Source: Neptunomonas qingdaonensis (GTDB lineage: Bacteria; Pseudomonadota; Gammaproteobacteria; Pseudomonadales; Balneatricaceae). From it: DNA of 64,000 bases. Location of the stretch: NCBI RefSeq assembly GCF_900113275.1, contig NZ_FOOU01000002.1, forward strand, positions 124,001 to 188,000. The letters run 5' to 3'. The notes under the pieces are model-generated. The model was not told the origin of the DNA. It ran no database searches and saw only the letters and a list, made by a program, of their open reading frames with translations. Numbering within the stretch: position 1 is the first letter of the stretch; the number at the start of each line of letters is the position of its first letter. The translations under genes were made by a program, and so were the position numbers. Positions 20,102 to 30,365 of the stretch are shown piece after piece.

Positions 20102-20461
20102 ATGAAACAGATTTCCAGTCCTGAGAATGTCGGAGAGTTGCCACTTGACCCGACAGTACTGACACAGTTGCACCGAGAGTTGATTGAACTTCCCTTCGGA
20201 AGCGTCGATTGCGCCGCTAAATTCTGGAAACAGGAAACGACTCACCTGTTCTTGATCGAACAAAACGACAATCTAAATCAGATCTTCATCGACAACCCTC
20301 AACTTACCAGCATCTTGAACACGCCAGAGTTTGTCATCCCATTAAATGCTCACTGGACAATAGCATTGACCATCACGACAGATGGCGGCGGTGGCTACTA
20401 CTTAGTTTTCCCTACCGGTATTGATGACCGACTGGACCAATTGCTCCCCTCTTTAGACTGA
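20102..20461 (+). CDS. Unknown 119-residue protein
   Basis: I do not recognise this family. The gene has a strong ribosome site (GGGAGGGAGA just before it) and follows the 60-residue peptide gene by 18 bp. The product is soluble and acidic, with no signal peptide or membrane segment. Near its C-terminus is TTDGGGGYYLVFP, a Gly-rich turn followed by aromatic and hydrophobic residues. The next gene's product has a similar SNGTGGYFSDEW stretch. Position suggests an immunity or partner role for the peptide, but this is inference only. Confidence 0.65.
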   Translation: MKQISSPENVGELPLDPTVLTQLHRELIELPFGSVDCAAKFWKQETTHLFLIEQNDNLNQIFIDNPQLTSILNTPEFVIPLNAHWTIALTITTDGGGGYYLVFPTGIDDRLDQLLPSLD

Positions 20462-20515
20462 CCCACTAATTCACCACAATTAATTTCCAATTGAGCTGAT
20501 GCTCAAGGAGCCCCT

Positions 20516-20977
20516 ATGTCTACGAAAAAGAAAGAAGAACATCAAAACCTACCAATCAATCAGATCCGTCAAAGATCAGCTCCGAAACTAAGTCCCAAAA
20601 GTACCGACGAACTGACGTACGAGATCGGCATCCACGCTGAAACCAAACAACTACATCTACGAATCGCCTCCAATGGGACTGGTGGTTATTTCTCGGATGA
20701 ATGGATTCCAGTAGAAACGATTGAGAAATGTTTTGATGCCACATTCAACAAAGCAAAACCCTTCAGCTCTACACGTCTACGTCCCGTCTTCGCACAGGGT
20801 AAGAGCGCCAACAATGCGGGTTTCCTGGCAGCCGTACTGAGGCAAGAGCAACTAATCAGCCCTCACGAGAGCAATTGTTTCCAGCACCTACTAACAGGGG
20901 ACTTTGACAAGTGGAAGCATCAAGTTATTTCTGAGCTACCGAAGAAATCGAGCAAGGCATCAGAACAAGTAGAGTGA
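20516..20977 (+). CDS. Unknown 153-residue protein
   Basis: No family recognised. The start at 20516 has AAGGAG at good spacing. The protein is soluble with a basic N-terminus (MSTKKKEEHQN) and a Lys/Ser-rich C-terminal tail. The middle contains HLRIASNGTGGYFSDEWIPV, resembling the Gly-rich turn in the preceding 119-residue protein, so the two may share a fold or bind the same partner. It is the last gene before a clear terminator and then the integrase. Confidence 0.65.
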   Translation: MSTKKKEEHQNLPINQIRQRSAPKLSPKSTDELTYEIGIHAETKQLHLRIASNGTGGYFSDEWIPVETIEKCFDATFNKAKPFSSTRLRPVFAQGKSANNAGFLAAVLRQEQLISPHESNCFQHLLTGDFDKWKHQVISELPKKSSKASEQVE

Positions 20978-21096
20978 GGCCCATTCACAACTTCTTCCAT
21001 CCGCCAGATCAATCGGGTAGATCAATCTCGCATAGTTTTTTGGTCTAGGACTGCTCTAACAATTCATTGCAAGGCAATTAAAGCCTGACACACTAC

Positions 21097-21117
21097 GCGC
21101 CGGTCTGACTCCGGCGC
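21097..21117 (+). terminator. Terminator of the three-gene peptide cluster
   Basis: A perfect 7-bp GC-rich stem GCGCCGG/CCGGCGC with a 7-nt loop is followed by ATTTTCCC. It lies 120 bp after the 153-residue gene and before the integrase. Confidence 0.7.
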
Positions 21118-21173
21118 ATTTTCCCAACGTGCATAATCAGCGAGTGCGCCAAGCACACGCTAAGGAGCCGAAC

Positions 21174-22364
21174 ATGTCCTCTTCATGCCGATTCAAATTC
21201 AGTAAAAAACTGATTGATGAACTTCCCCCCACACCTTCCGACAGTGCGAGCCGAGAAACAGAGTACTCCGATGAAGCCTGTACCGGACTCCGCCTGATCG
21301 TGAACCGTGCGGGTAGAAAACGATACTTACTGCGCTACTCCATTTTTGGAAAGAAGAAAGCCATCCAAATCGGTGAGCATGGTCCCTTTGATGTGAAGGA
21401 TGCCCGCCTCAAGGCTAATGAACTCAAGAAGATGGTTTCCAACGACATTGATCCGCAGGAAGAGCGAAGCACACGACGGGCGGTACTCACTCTCGAACAG
21501 TTTGCAGAAGAGCACTACTTACCCTACGCCCACGCTAACAAACGTACGGTCCAAAGTGACATTGGAATCTTCAACAATCACTTGTACCCCGTCTGGAAAG
21601 ACCGTCGACTCACTGACATCAGTAAGCAAGACGTACAGAAAGTCCTAGACAGCAAGAAGGGTCAATTGAAGCCAGCAACAATCAATCGAGTGCTATCCCT
21701 GATTCATCGAATGTTCCGTCTAGCGTGCGAGTGGGGCTACCTAGAAATTAATCCTGCATCTCTGATCAAGAAGCTGAAGGAAAACAATCAACGCAATGTC
21801 TTCCTCAGTAAAGAGCAAGTGGCTCGTTTTCTGAAAGCATGTGATGAAGAGCCCAACGCAACCGCTAAAAACGCACTGAAATTGGCACTGTTGAGCGGAA
21901 TGCGCATCGGTGAGATTCTGAGTGCCAAATGGAAAGAACTAGAGTACACCGATCAAGGAGCCTGTCTTTTTCTACCACACACCAAAGCAGGTCAATCCAG
22001 AACGGTGCTACTCAATGATGGTGCGGTAGCCATTTTGGAAGATCAGAAGCAGAACAAACGGGCAGGAAATCCCCACATTTTTCCAGGTCGAGCGGGTAGC
22101 AAACCAATGTCACATCCGAAGAAAGCGTTTGCTCGCATCAAGGAGAAAGCGGGCGGGATGGATCAGCTACGAGTTCACGATCTACGACATTCCTTCGCAA
22201 GCATTCTGATCAACAGCGGGTCAGCCACACTGTACGACGTCCAACATTTGCTAGGACATCACAATTCACAGACAACGGAAAGATACGCTCACCTAGCCTC
22301 TGATCGACTTCGAAACGTCAGTAGCCACGTAAACGACTTCGTACAGGAGGCTAAAGCAGGCTAG
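21174..22364 (+). CDS. Tyrosine-recombinase integrase of the element
   Basis: This integrase would catalyse integration and excision at the CTCATAAT core. I start at 21174, where ATG follows TAAGGAG at proper spacing; an in-frame ATG at 21129 lacks this. The 396-residue protein has a DUF4102-like arm-binding N-terminus (residues about 10-95), a SAM-like core-binding domain (105-200) and a catalytic domain with R244 (SGMRIGE), K271, H335-x-x-R338 (HDLRH), H362 (LLGHH) and the nucleophile Y371 (ERYAHL). All expected catalytic residues are present, so it should be active. It reads towards the element's tRNA. Confidence 0.95.
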   Translation: MSSSCRFKFSKKLIDELPPTPSDSASRETEYSDEACTGLRLIVNRAGRKRYLLRYSIFGKKKAIQIGEHGPFDVKDARLKANELKKMVSNDIDPQEERSTRRAVLTLEQFAEEHYLPYAHANKRTVQSDIGIFNNHLYPVWKDRRLTDISKQDVQKVLDSKKGQLKPATINRVLSLIHRMFRLACEWGYLEINPASLIKKLKENNQRNVFLSKEQVARFLKACDEEPNATAKNALKLALLSGMRIGEILSAKWKELEYTDQGACLFLPHTKAGQSRTVLLNDGAVAILEDQKQNKRAGNPHIFPGRAGSKPMSHPKKAFARIKEKAGGMDQLRVHDLRHSFASILINSGSATLYDVQHLLGHHNSQTTERYAHLASDRLRNVSSHVNDFVQEAKAG

Positions 22365-22503
22365 TTAAAGTTAGTGAATAGCGGGGGGAATTAAAGGAAA
22401 TGAGCTCTACCGGAGCTCCCTGCTATACGTTCTTTTTTTGTACGAACAAGCAAAGGGCAGCAAATATGAGAGCAATAAAAGGTGGCGCTGATAGGGTAAG
22501 AAA

Positions 22504-22580
22504 TGGTGGGCCTTGCAGGACTTGAACCTGCGACCGATCGATTATGAGTCGAGCGCTCTAACCAACTGAGCTAAAGGCCC
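22504..22580 (-). tRNA. Complete tRNA-Ile2-like (CAT) gene carried by the element
   Basis: A 77-nt cloverleaf on the minus strand: acceptor GGGCCTT/AAGGCCC pairs 7 of 7, D arm GCTC/GAGC, anticodon loop CTCATAA with CAT at 22544-22546, T arm GCAGG/CCTGC around TTCAAGT, and encoded CCA. C4-G69 and C5-G68 and the GACTCATAATCG anticodon region match tRNA-Ile2 rather than Met. The 27-43 pair is a C/T mismatch, the same as in the split gene. It is intact while the host copy at 19160 is broken, so it probably supplies AUA decoding after lysidine modification by TilS. Confidence 0.92.
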
Positions 22581-23147
22581 CCACCGAAGAGCGCAAATCA
22601 TACCTAGATCGGATAAATAAGCCAAGTATTACATTCAGAAAAATACTTAAAAAACAGCAAGTACTGAAAGCTGTCCATTTCTGGCGCCTGATCTACTTCG
22701 TGAAGTCTGCCGGTTAATCAAAACAACTGAACCTGGATTGATACCCGTAGTCACAAAATACGGTGCTACGGGCTGCCTCTGCTTATTGCCCGATAACAGT
22801 CCTAACGTGAATGGTCTACCCTTAGTCTGACGAAGAGACGACGTGACGACCACATACTTTCCAAGCGACAGGGCGTCGGTTACGTCACTCAGTTTGAAGA
22901 GGAAATATCCCTAATCACTTCTACTTACGAGTGCAGTGTTTTATTATGGATTTCAATAGCTTTCTAACAATTGACAGTGGATAGTTAATTTTCGTTTTTC
23001 TGAACGATGCCTCCACACAAGGATGAACCCATATCTCCTGAGAATAATGTTTCCCTAGATACAAACACTTCGATTTATCATCTGAGTCAGCGGTAAAGGT
23101 CTCTCGATAACACATTTCATAGCACTTACTAAATCAGGAACAACAAC
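22581..23147. other. Intergenic region between element tRNA and hsdM
   Basis: Apart from the tRNA promoter at 22597-22625, I see no gene with a ribosome site and family features. Short frames here have neither. The hsdM promoter should lie near the right end; no close consensus is obvious. Confidence 0.4.
22597..22625 (-). promoter_or_regulatory. Promoter of the element tRNA
   Basis: On the minus strand TTGGCT (22620-22625), a 17-bp spacer and TATGAT (22597-22602) are followed by a GC-containing discriminator, 16 bp before the tRNA 5' end. The layout parallels the promoter of the split host tRNA. Confidence 0.6.
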
Positions 23148-24701
23148 ATGACAAGCACCCAACAACGCGCCGCCTTGCAACGCCAGATCTGGGCCATTGC
23201 CAACGATGTACGCGGCGCCGTCGATGGATGGGATTTCAAGCAATACGTACTCGGCACCCTGTTTTATCGCTTTATCAGTGAAAATTTTTCCAGCTATATC
23301 GAAGCCGATGACGAGAGCATTAAATACGCCGAGCTATCCGATAGCGTCATCACGCCAGACATCAAAGACGATGCCACCAAAACCAAAGGCTACTTTATCT
23401 ACCCTAGCCAACTGTTCACGACTATTGTTAAAGACGCCAACAACAATGAAAGCTTAAATACTGATCTAGCGGCCATCTTCGCAGCCATTGAGGCCTCGGC
23501 CAGTGGCTACCCCTCGGAAGGTGACATCAAAGGCCTGTTTACCGACTTTGATACCACTAGCAATCGCCTGGGTAATACGGTAAAGGATAAAAACCTCCGC
23601 TTGGCCCACGTCCTCAAAGGTGTAGCAGGGCTGGATTTTGGTAATTTTGATAGTAGCAACATCGATCTATTCGGTGATGCTTACGAATTCCTTATCTCAA
23701 ACTATGCGGCCAACGCCGGCAAATCCGGTGGAGAGTTCTTCACCCCGCAGCATGTCTCCAAGCTAATTGCCCAACTGGCCATGCACAAACAAACCAGCGT
23801 CAATAAGATTTACGATCCGGCAGCGGGTTCCGGGTCCCTACTGCTGCAAGCCAAAAAGCACTTCGATGCCCACATTATTGAAGACGGTTTTTGGGGACAA
23901 GAGATCAACCACACCACCTACAACCTCGCTCGAATGAACATGTTTTTGCACAACATCAACTACGACAAGTTCAATATTCAGCTAGGTAATACATTAACCG
24001 ACCCGCACTTTGGTGATGATAAGCCCTTCGATGCCATCGTCTCCAATCCACCGTACTCGGTTAAGTGGAAAGGCAGCGATGACCCAACCCTGATCAACGA
24101 TGATCGTTTTGCCCCAGCCGGTATACTCGCACCTAAATCCAAAGCTGATTTTGCCTTTGTGCTGCACGCACTAAGCTACCTCTCCAGCAAAGGCCGAGCA
24201 GCCATTGTTTGTTTTCCCGGCATTTTCTATCGTGGCGGTGCCGAGCAGAAAATCCGCCAATATCTGGTGGATAGCAACTATGTAGAAACAGTGATCTCGC
24301 TCGCGCCTAATCTGTTTTTTGGCACCACCATTGCCGTTAATATTCTGGTGCTCTCCAAACACAAACAAGACACCAATACGCAGTTTATTGATGCCAGCGG
24401 TTTATTTAAAAAAGAAACCAATAACAACACTCTGACAGACGAACATATCAAGCAGATCATGGAGGTGTTCGATAGCAAGAAGAAAGTAGATCACCTCGCC
24501 ATATCCGTATCCTATGAAGAGGTAGCTAAAGACTATAACCTGTCGGTGAGCAGTTATGTGGAAGTCAAAGACACCCGCGAAGTGGTGGATATAACGCAAC
24601 TCAATGCCGAACTAAAAACCACAGTCGCCAAGATTGACCTGTTGCGCAAAGACATCGATGCGATTGTGGCGGAAATTGAAGGCGAGGAGCAGGACGTATG
24701 A
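23148..24701 (+). CDS. hsdM: Type IC restriction-modification methyltransferase subunit
   Basis: HsdM methylates adenine at the N6 position in a complex with HsdS. The 517-residue protein closely follows the EcoR124I/EcoprrI HsdM pattern from its first residues ([20 protein letters not shown]). It has SAM motif I DPAAGSGS at 223-230 and catalytic NPPY at 300-303, and a C-terminal coiled region ending in acidic residues. It is the first gene of hsdM-hsdS-prrC-hsdR and overlaps hsdS by 4 bp. Confidence 0.96.
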   Translation: MTSTQQRAALQRQIWAIANDVRGAVDGWDFKQYVLGTLFYRFISENFSSYIEADDESIKYAELSDSVITPDIKDDATKTKGYFIYPSQLFTTIVKDANNNESLNTDLAAIFAAIEASASGYPSEGDIKGLFTDFDTTSNRLGNTVKDKNLRLAHVLKGVAGLDFGNFDSSNIDLFGDAYEFLISNYAANAGKSGGEFFTPQHVSKLIAQLAMHKQTSVNKIYDPAAGSGSLLLQAKKHFDAHIIEDGFWGQEINHTTYNLARMNMFLHNINYDKFNIQLGNTLTDPHFGDDKPFDAIVSNPPYSVKWKGSDDPTLINDDRFAPAGILAPKSKADFAFVLHALSYLSSKGRAAIVCFPGIFYRGGAEQKIRQYLVDSNYVETVISLAPNLFFGTTIAVNILVLSKHKQDTNTQFIDASGLFKKETNNNTLTDEHIKQIMEVFDSKKKVDHLAISVSYEEVAKDYNLSVSSYVEVKDTREVVDITQLNAELKTTVAKIDLLRKDIDAIVAEIEGEEQDV

Positions 24702-25825
24702 GCTTCGTGAGTTTTTACTCTAAAGGGCACATAATGAAAAAACTGCTGGATGGGGCTCAGGTAGAGTGGACTGAATTGGGAAATCTTTGCGAAAAGATTT
24801 CATCTGGTAAAAACAAGAAAAAAAGTGACGATGGCCTTTATCCAGTTTTCGGTTCTACCGGTGTAATTGGAAGAACAGATAGCAAAGTATATGAAACCGA
24901 ACAGATTTTGGTTGCGCGGGTTGGTGCCAATGCTGGGCGAGTATATATAGCTCAAGGTGAGTATGACGTGTCCGACAACACGCTAATTGTGCAAAACAAA
25001 GAAGGTGTCGCTCTGAAGTACTTGTATTACTATCTTGTAAACATAGGGCTAAACCAATTTGCTCAGGGAGCTGGCCAGCCCTTGATAACAGGGGGACAAC
25101 TGAAAGGTCTCTTTATCCCAATCCCCTGCCCAGACAACTCCAAAAAATCTCTGAAAATTCAGGCCGAAATCGTCTGCATTCTGGACGCATTTACCGCCAT
25201 GACCGCCGAGCTGACCGCCGAGCTTAGACTGCGCAAAAAACAATACAACTATTATCGCGACCAGTTGTTGAGTTTTGAAGAAGAGGAAGTGGAGTGGAAG
25301 ACGCTGGGGGATGTGTGCGAAAGCATTTCATCAGGAAAGAACAAAGATAAATCGGAAGTTGGTGAATTTCCCGTTTATGGATCAACCGGGATCATTGGAA
25401 GAACAGATAATAAGGTCTACGAAATTGAACAGATTTTGGTTGCAAGGGTCGGTGCTAATGCAGGACGTGTAAATATTGCAAACGGCAAATACGATGTTTC
25501 CGACAATACTTTGATGCTTAAAGTGAAAGACAATATTAGTTTGAAGTATTTATTTTATTACCTTGTGAATTTGAACTTAAATCGTTTCGTTAAAGGCGCT
25601 GGCCAGCCTCTACTTACTGCTGGCCAGTTGAAAGCAATGATAGTCCCTATCCCTTCAGCAGAAGAACAAGCCCGCATCGTTGCCATCCTCGATAAATTCG
25701 ACACCCTGACCAACTCCATCTCCGAAGGCTTACCTCGCGAAATCGAACTACGCCAAAAGCAATACGAGTATTACCGCGATTTGCTGCTGAGCTTCCCCAA
25801 GCCGGATGCCGAGGTAGCGGCTTGA
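24698..25825 (+). CDS. hsdS: Type IC specificity subunit with two near-duplicate recognition domains
   Basis: HsdS sets the DNA target of the restriction-modification complex, one target recognition domain (TRD) reading each half-site. Both TRDs here (residues about 22-143 and 198-319) align without gaps and match at roughly 85 of 122 positions, including [30 protein letters not shown] and YDVSDNTL. Conserved spacer helices with the KKQY.YYRD.LLSF pattern follow each. Similar TRDs predict an almost symmetric bipartite target. Translation may start at 24698 (overlapping hsdM) or at 24734, which has AAAGGG upstream. Confidence 0.94.
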   Translation: MSFVSFYSKGHIMKKLLDGAQVEWTELGNLCEKISSGKNKKKSDDGLYPVFGSTGVIGRTDSKVYETEQILVARVGANAGRVYIAQGEYDVSDNTLIVQNKEGVALKYLYYYLVNIGLNQFAQGAGQPLITGGQLKGLFIPIPCPDNSKKSLKIQAEIVCILDAFTAMTAELTAELRLRKKQYNYYRDQLLSFEEEEVEWKTLGDVCESISSGKNKDKSEVGEFPVYGSTGIIGRTDNKVYEIEQILVARVGANAGRVNIANGKYDVSDNTLMLKVKDNISLKYLFYYLVNLNLNRFVKGAGQPLLTAGQLKAMIVPIPSAEEQARIVAILDKFDTLTNSISEGLPREIELRQKQYEYYRDLLLSFPKPDAEVAA

Positions 25826-25826
25826 T

Positions 25827-27128
25827 ATGAGAAAATCTCTTGATGAATTGGCTTTAGAGCTTTATGAGAACGATAAAAAGGCAACGCTTATCTATGCTTT
25901 CAATGGTATGGGAAAAACACGCCTGTCGCGTGCCTTTAAGGAATTAATCGCCCCCAAAAGCACCAATGACCAGAGCGGTAACGAAGCCGAGCTGTCCCGA
26001 AGCAAAATTCTGTATTACAACGCCAATACCGAAGACCTGTTTTACTGGGATAACGATTTAGAGGCTGATTCAGAGCCTAAGTTGAAGATACAGCCAAATA
26101 CGTTCACAGGCTGGCTAATTACACTGCTCCAAGAATTGGGCGAAGATGGCAATATCGTCACGAACTTTCAGCGATATACGGGAAGCAAAGCCACCCCGAC
26201 CTTTAATGAAGTGTATAAGCACAAGACCAAAGATTACAGTGGGAAGGAGGTGGAAATCACTATCCCTACTTTTTCTGAGGTTAGCTTCCTAGTAGCGGCT
26301 CATAAACCTGTTGAATCTAACAGCCCCAATGTAACAACCAGCGACGATAGCGCAGTTATTCAAGGACAATACGAAAGAATAAAAATCTCCAAAGGCGAGG
26401 AGAGTAACTTTGTTTGGAGTGTTATATACACACTTTTAGAGCAGGTGATATCTACGCTTAATGAGTCTGATGCCACAAACAGGATAACTGATAAATTTGA
26501 TGGCCTAGAATACGTATTTATTGATGATCCAGTAAGTTCTTTGGATGACAGCCATTTAATTGAATTGGCGGTCGATCTGGCAAACTTGATCAAGTCGAGC
26601 AAATCCGATCTTAAGTTTGTCGTCACAACGCATAGTCCGCTTTTTTATAACGTGCTCTGCAATGAGTTGAGCAACAAAGCTTATGAAAAGCAGGCTGACG
26701 GTACATACAAGCTATCTTATAACGCAAACAAGGAGTTTAAAAAGTACCGACTAGAAAAGGCGGATGGCAATTTTGAGCTGTTAGAGCAGCCAACTGATTC
26801 CCCTTTCTCTTATCACCTATTTCTGTTATCCGAACTTCAGAATGCCATCAAGAGCGGACAAATTAGAAAATATCACTTCAGCTTCGTCAGGAATATTCTG
26901 GAGAAGATGGCCACATTCCTTGGTTACAACCACTGGCCTGCGCTACTGCCGAAAACAGCCGAAGATAAGCCCGATCCATTTGCTAATAGAATTTTAAATC
27001 TATCCAGTCACTCTGCCCATGCCGGAGAGGAGGTCGCAGATGTTGAAGAGAAAGATAAAGAAAAACTGGATGAGTTACTGAAATATTTGATCCAAACCTA
27101 TGGTTTCAAGAAGCAGGAAGCACAATGA
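25827..27128 (+). CDS. prrC: PrrC-type anticodon nuclease
   Basis: PrrC is kept silent by its type IC partner and, when a phage inhibits restriction, cuts host tRNA (tRNA-Lys in E. coli), stopping infection. The 433-residue protein has Walker A AFNGMGKT (24-31), an ABC-like signature SKGEESNF (188-195), Walker B FIDDP (231-235) and a switch histidine in TTHS. The nuclease triad of E. coli PrrC is present as R355, E359 and H395. It lies between hsdS and hsdR exactly as in the prr locus, starting 1 bp after hsdS and overlapping hsdR by 4 bp. It is about 37 residues longer than E. coli PrrC, mostly by insertions before the signature. Confidence 0.92.
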   Translation: MRKSLDELALELYENDKKATLIYAFNGMGKTRLSRAFKELIAPKSTNDQSGNEAELSRSKILYYNANTEDLFYWDNDLEADSEPKLKIQPNTFTGWLITLLQELGEDGNIVTNFQRYTGSKATPTFNEVYKHKTKDYSGKEVEITIPTFSEVSFLVAAHKPVESNSPNVTTSDDSAVIQGQYERIKISKGEESNFVWSVIYTLLEQVISTLNESDATNRITDKFDGLEYVFIDDPVSSLDDSHLIELAVDLANLIKSSKSDLKFVVTTHSPLFYNVLCNELSNKAYEKQADGTYKLSYNANKEFKKYRLEKADGNFELLEQPTDSPFSYHLFLLSELQNAIKSGQIRKYHFSFVRNILEKMATFLGYNHWPALLPKTAEDKPDPFANRILNLSSHSAHAGEEVADVEEKDKEKLDELLKYLIQTYGFKKQEAQ

Positions 27129-30100
27129 CCAACTACAAAACAATCGCTGAATCCAATAACTTTATCGTACTCGATAAATACACCAAGGAATGGCAGGTAG
27201 CAGAAGGCTACCAGAGCGAAAATGACCTAGAACGGGAGCTAATTCAGGATTTAGCTAACCAAGGCTATGAATACCTACCCAATCTGAATAACCCCGAGGC
27301 GATGCTGGCCAATGTGCGCGTGCAGCTGCAAACCTTGAATAGCGTGCAGTTTCTTGAGGGAGAATGGCAGCGTTTTGTGGAGACCTATCTCGATAAACCC
27401 AGTGACAGCAGCGTAGATAAAACCCGCAAAATCCACGATGACTATATTCACGACTTTGTGTTTGACGATGGTCGTATTAAAAACATCTACCTGCTAGATA
27501 AAAAGAACATTGCCCGCAATAAGTTGCAGGTGATCAAGCAGTTTGAGCAAACTGGCAGCCATGCAAGCCGCTACGATGTAACCATTCTGGTCAACGGCTT
27601 GCCGCTTGTGCAAATTGAGCTAAAAAAACGCGGCGTCGCCATACGTGAAGCCTTTAATCAGGTACACCGTTACAGCAAAGAAAGCTTTAACAGCGAGCAT
27701 TCTCTGTATAAGTATATACAGCTGTTTGTGATCTCTAATGGCACCGATAGCCGCTATTTTGCCAATACGACACAGCGCAACAAAAACAGTTTCGACTTCA
27801 CCATGAACTGGGCGGAGGCTGATAATAGCCTGATTAAGGATTTAAAAGACTTTACCGTCACCTTCTTTCAGAAAAACACCTTGCTGAATGTATTGCTGCA
27901 TTATTCGGTGTTTGATGTGAGCGATACCCTATTGGTGATGCGCCCCTATCAGATTGCCGCCACCGAACGTATTTTGTGGAAGGTGAAAAGCTCTTTCGAG
28001 TCTAAAAGTTGGAGCAAGCCAGAAAGTGGCGGGTTAATTTGGCATACTACCGGTTCTGGTAAAACCTTATCCAGTTTTAAAGCGGCACGTCTGGCGACCG
28101 AACTGGAGTTCGTCGATAAGGTATTCTTTGTGGTCGACAGGAAAGATCTCGACTACCAGACAATGAAGGAATACCAGCGGTTTTCGCCTGATAGTGTCAA
28201 TGGTTCCGACAGTACCGCAGGTTTAAAGCGCAATCTGGATAAAGACGATAACAAGATCATCGTGACTACCATTCAGAAACTTAACAACCTGATGAAAGGC
28301 GAAGGGGACTTACCCATCTACAGTAAGCAAGTGGTGTTTATTTTTGATGAATGCCATCGCAGCCAATTTGGTGAAGCACAGAAAAACCTGAAGAAGAAAT
28401 TCAAAAGATTTTATCAATTCGGCTTTACCGGCACCCCCATCTTTCCACAGAACGCGTTAGGTGCCGAAACTACAGCCAGCGTATTTGGCCGGGAACTGCA
28501 TTCCTATGTGATCACCGATGCAATACGCGATGAAAAGGTGCTCAAGTTCAAGGTAGACTACAACGATGTGCGCCCGAAGTTTAAAGATATTGAAACCGAG
28601 CAGGACGAGAAAAAGCTTAACGCAGCAGAAAATAAACAAGCACTGTTGCATCCAGTGCGGATCCGCGAAGTATCTCAGTATATTCTGAACAACTTTCGCC
28701 ATAAAACCCATCGTTTAAAAGCCAATGCTAAGGGCTTTAACGCCATGTTTGCTGTGAGCAGCGTGGATGCGGCCAAGCTATATTATGAATCGTTGAATAC
28801 ATTACAGGCGGGAAGCGACAAACCTCTAAGAATTGCCACAATCTTCTCGTATGCCGCCAATGAAGAGCAAGATGCGGTAGGCGATATTCTGGACGAAAGC
28901 TTTGATGTTTCGGCTATGAACAGCAGCGCCAAAGAGTTTCTAACCGCAGCAATTGGCGACTACAACTCTTTTTTTAAAACCAACTTCAGTGTGGATAGTA
29001 ACGGTTTTCAAAACTACTACCGCGATTTAGCCCTACGGGTTAAATCGATGGAAGTCGACTTACTGATTGTGGTGGGCATGTTCCTCACTGGTTTTGACGC
29101 ACCGACGCTCAACACCCTGTTTGTGGATAAAAACCTACGTTACCACGGTCTGATGCAAGCTTATTCGCGCACCAACCGCATCTATGATGCCACCAAAACG
29201 TTTGGCAATATCGTCACCTTCCGCCATCTGGAAAAGGCGACTGTGGATGCCATCACACTGTTTGGCGACAAAAACACCAAAAACGTAGTGTTGGAAAAGA
29301 GTTACAAGGAATACATGGAAGGTTTTACTGATATCGTCACCGGTGAAACCAGACGCGGCTTTATGGAGGTAGTGCGAAAGTTGGAAGAGTCTTTTCCTGA
29401 TCCCTCCTCCATCGAAAAAGAGTCTGACAAGAAAGACTTCGCCAAACTCTTTGGCGAATACCTGCGCATGGAGAATGTGCTACAAAACTACGATGAATTT
29501 GCCAGCCTCAAGGCCCTACAAAGCGTGGATATAAATGACTCGGTGGCTGTCGAGGAGTTTAAAGCAGAGCACTATTTGAATGATGACGATCTAGCAGTAC
29601 TGCAAACGATCCGCCTCCCTGCCGAGCGGAAGATTCAGGATTATCGCTCTACCTACAACGACATTCGTGACTGGTTACGCAGTCAGAAGAGCGCTGGCGA
29701 CGATACAAAGTCGACGATCGATTGGGATGATGTGGTATTTGAGGTCGACCTGCTGAAATCCCAAGAGATTAACCTGGATTACATCCTGGAACTGATCTTT
29801 GAGCACAACAAAAAAACCAAAAGCAAAGCTGAATTAATTGACGAAGTACGTCGAGTCATTCGTGCTAGCCTTGGCAATCGCGCCAAAGAAAGCTTGCTGG
29901 TGGATTTCATAAATCGGACCAACTTGGAGCAAATTGGTGATAAAGCTAACGTAATTGAGACCTTCTTTATTTTCGCCCAAGCCGAACAGCAGCGTGAGGC
30001 ACAAGAATTAATTAACACCGAAAAGCTGAATACAGAAGCTGCCAAACGTTATATAACTAACTCACTCAAGCGTGAGTATGCCAGCGACGCCGGTACAGAA

Positions 30101-30223
30101 CTCAACGCGATACTGCCGAAGATGAGCCCGTTAAACCCGCAATATTTGACTAAGAAACAAAGCGTTTTTCAAAAGATCGCAGCGTTTGTCGAAAAGTTTA
30201 AAGGGGTGGGTGGGAAAATCTAG
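27125..30223 (+). CDS. hsdR: Type IC restriction endonuclease and translocase subunit
   Basis: HsdR pumps DNA using ATP and cuts it when translocation stalls. The 1032-residue protein has the PD-(D/E)xK nuclease triad D151, E165, K167 (the same numbering I recall for EcoR124I), Walker A TTGSGKT at 308-314, a DECH box near residue 408, and later SF2 helicase motifs ([23 protein letters not shown]). C-terminal helices attach it to the methylase. All catalytic residues are present, so the system looks active. Confidence 0.96.
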   Translation: MTNYKTIAESNNFIVLDKYTKEWQVAEGYQSENDLERELIQDLANQGYEYLPNLNNPEAMLANVRVQLQTLNSVQFLEGEWQRFVETYLDKPSDSSVDKTRKIHDDYIHDFVFDDGRIKNIYLLDKKNIARNKLQVIKQFEQTGSHASRYDVTILVNGLPLVQIELKKRGVAIREAFNQVHRYSKESFNSEHSLYKYIQLFVISNGTDSRYFANTTQRNKNSFDFTMNWAEADNSLIKDLKDFTVTFFQKNTLLNVLLHYSVFDVSDTLLVMRPYQIAATERILWKVKSSFESKSWSKPESGGLIWHTTGSGKTLSSFKAARLATELEFVDKVFFVVDRKDLDYQTMKEYQRFSPDSVNGSDSTAGLKRNLDKDDNKIIVTTIQKLNNLMKGEGDLPIYSKQVVFIFDECHRSQFGEAQKNLKKKFKRFYQFGFTGTPIFPQNALGAETTASVFGRELHSYVITDAIRDEKVLKFKVDYNDVRPKFKDIETEQDEKKLNAAENKQALLHPVRIREVSQYILNNFRHKTHRLKANAKGFNAMFAVSSVDAAKLYYESLNTLQAGSDKPLRIATIFSYAANEEQDAVGDILDESFDVSAMNSSAKEFLTAAIGDYNSFFKTNFSVDSNGFQNYYRDLALRVKSMEVDLLIVVGMFLTGFDAPTLNTLFVDKNLRYHGLMQAYSRTNRIYDATKTFGNIVTFRHLEKATVDAITLFGDKNTKNVVLEKSYKEYMEGFTDIVTGETRRGFMEVVRKLEESFPDPSSIEKESDKKDFAKLFGEYLRMENVLQNYDEFASLKALQSVDINDSVAVEEFKAEHYLNDDDLAVLQTIRLPAERKIQDYRSTYNDIRDWLRSQKSAGDDTKSTIDWDDVVFEVDLLKSQEINLDYILELIFEHNKKTKSKAELIDEVRRVIRASLGNRAKESLLVDFINRTNLEQIGDKANVIETFFIFAQAEQQREAQELINTEKLNTEAAKRYITNSLKREYASDAGTELNAILPKMSPLNPQYLTKKQSVFQKIAAFVEKFKGVGGKI

Positions 30224-30275
30224 AAAATGTAGAGGCTTGCTGGCTACAGAGTATGACCAACAACTTGGATGTAGT

Positions 30276-30337
30276 GACTCCAACCGACGTACCGACGACC
30301 CGACGCCATTGCAGCGTCGAGTCGTCGGGATTGCAGC
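30276..30337. repeat. Hairpin repeat copy 1
   Basis: This unit lies between the convergent ends of hsdR and the PHP-ATPase gene and contains a 15-bp stem with one mismatch (30292-30306/30314-30328). It is about 85-90% identical by eye to the unit at 33539. One stem pair is A-T here and T-A there, a compensatory change that supports selection on structure. Confidence 0.8.
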
Positions 30338-30365
30338 AAAAGCACATCAAACTCAGAGTGTATAT

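Noticed and set aside
22504-22580. Reading the element tRNA as initiator or elongator tRNA-Met
   Set aside because: G1-C72 excludes the bacterial initiator type, and C4-G69/C5-G68 with GACTCATAATCG fits Ile2 better than elongator Met. Some uncertainty remains without a classifier.
22647-22853. 68-residue minus-strand frame between the element tRNA and hsdM
   Set aside because: No ribosome site or family resemblance, and low-complexity basic composition. Most likely chance.
22921-23115. 64-residue minus-strand frame upstream of hsdM
   Set aside because: It would occupy the hsdM promoter region, has no ribosome site, and shows no recognisable features.
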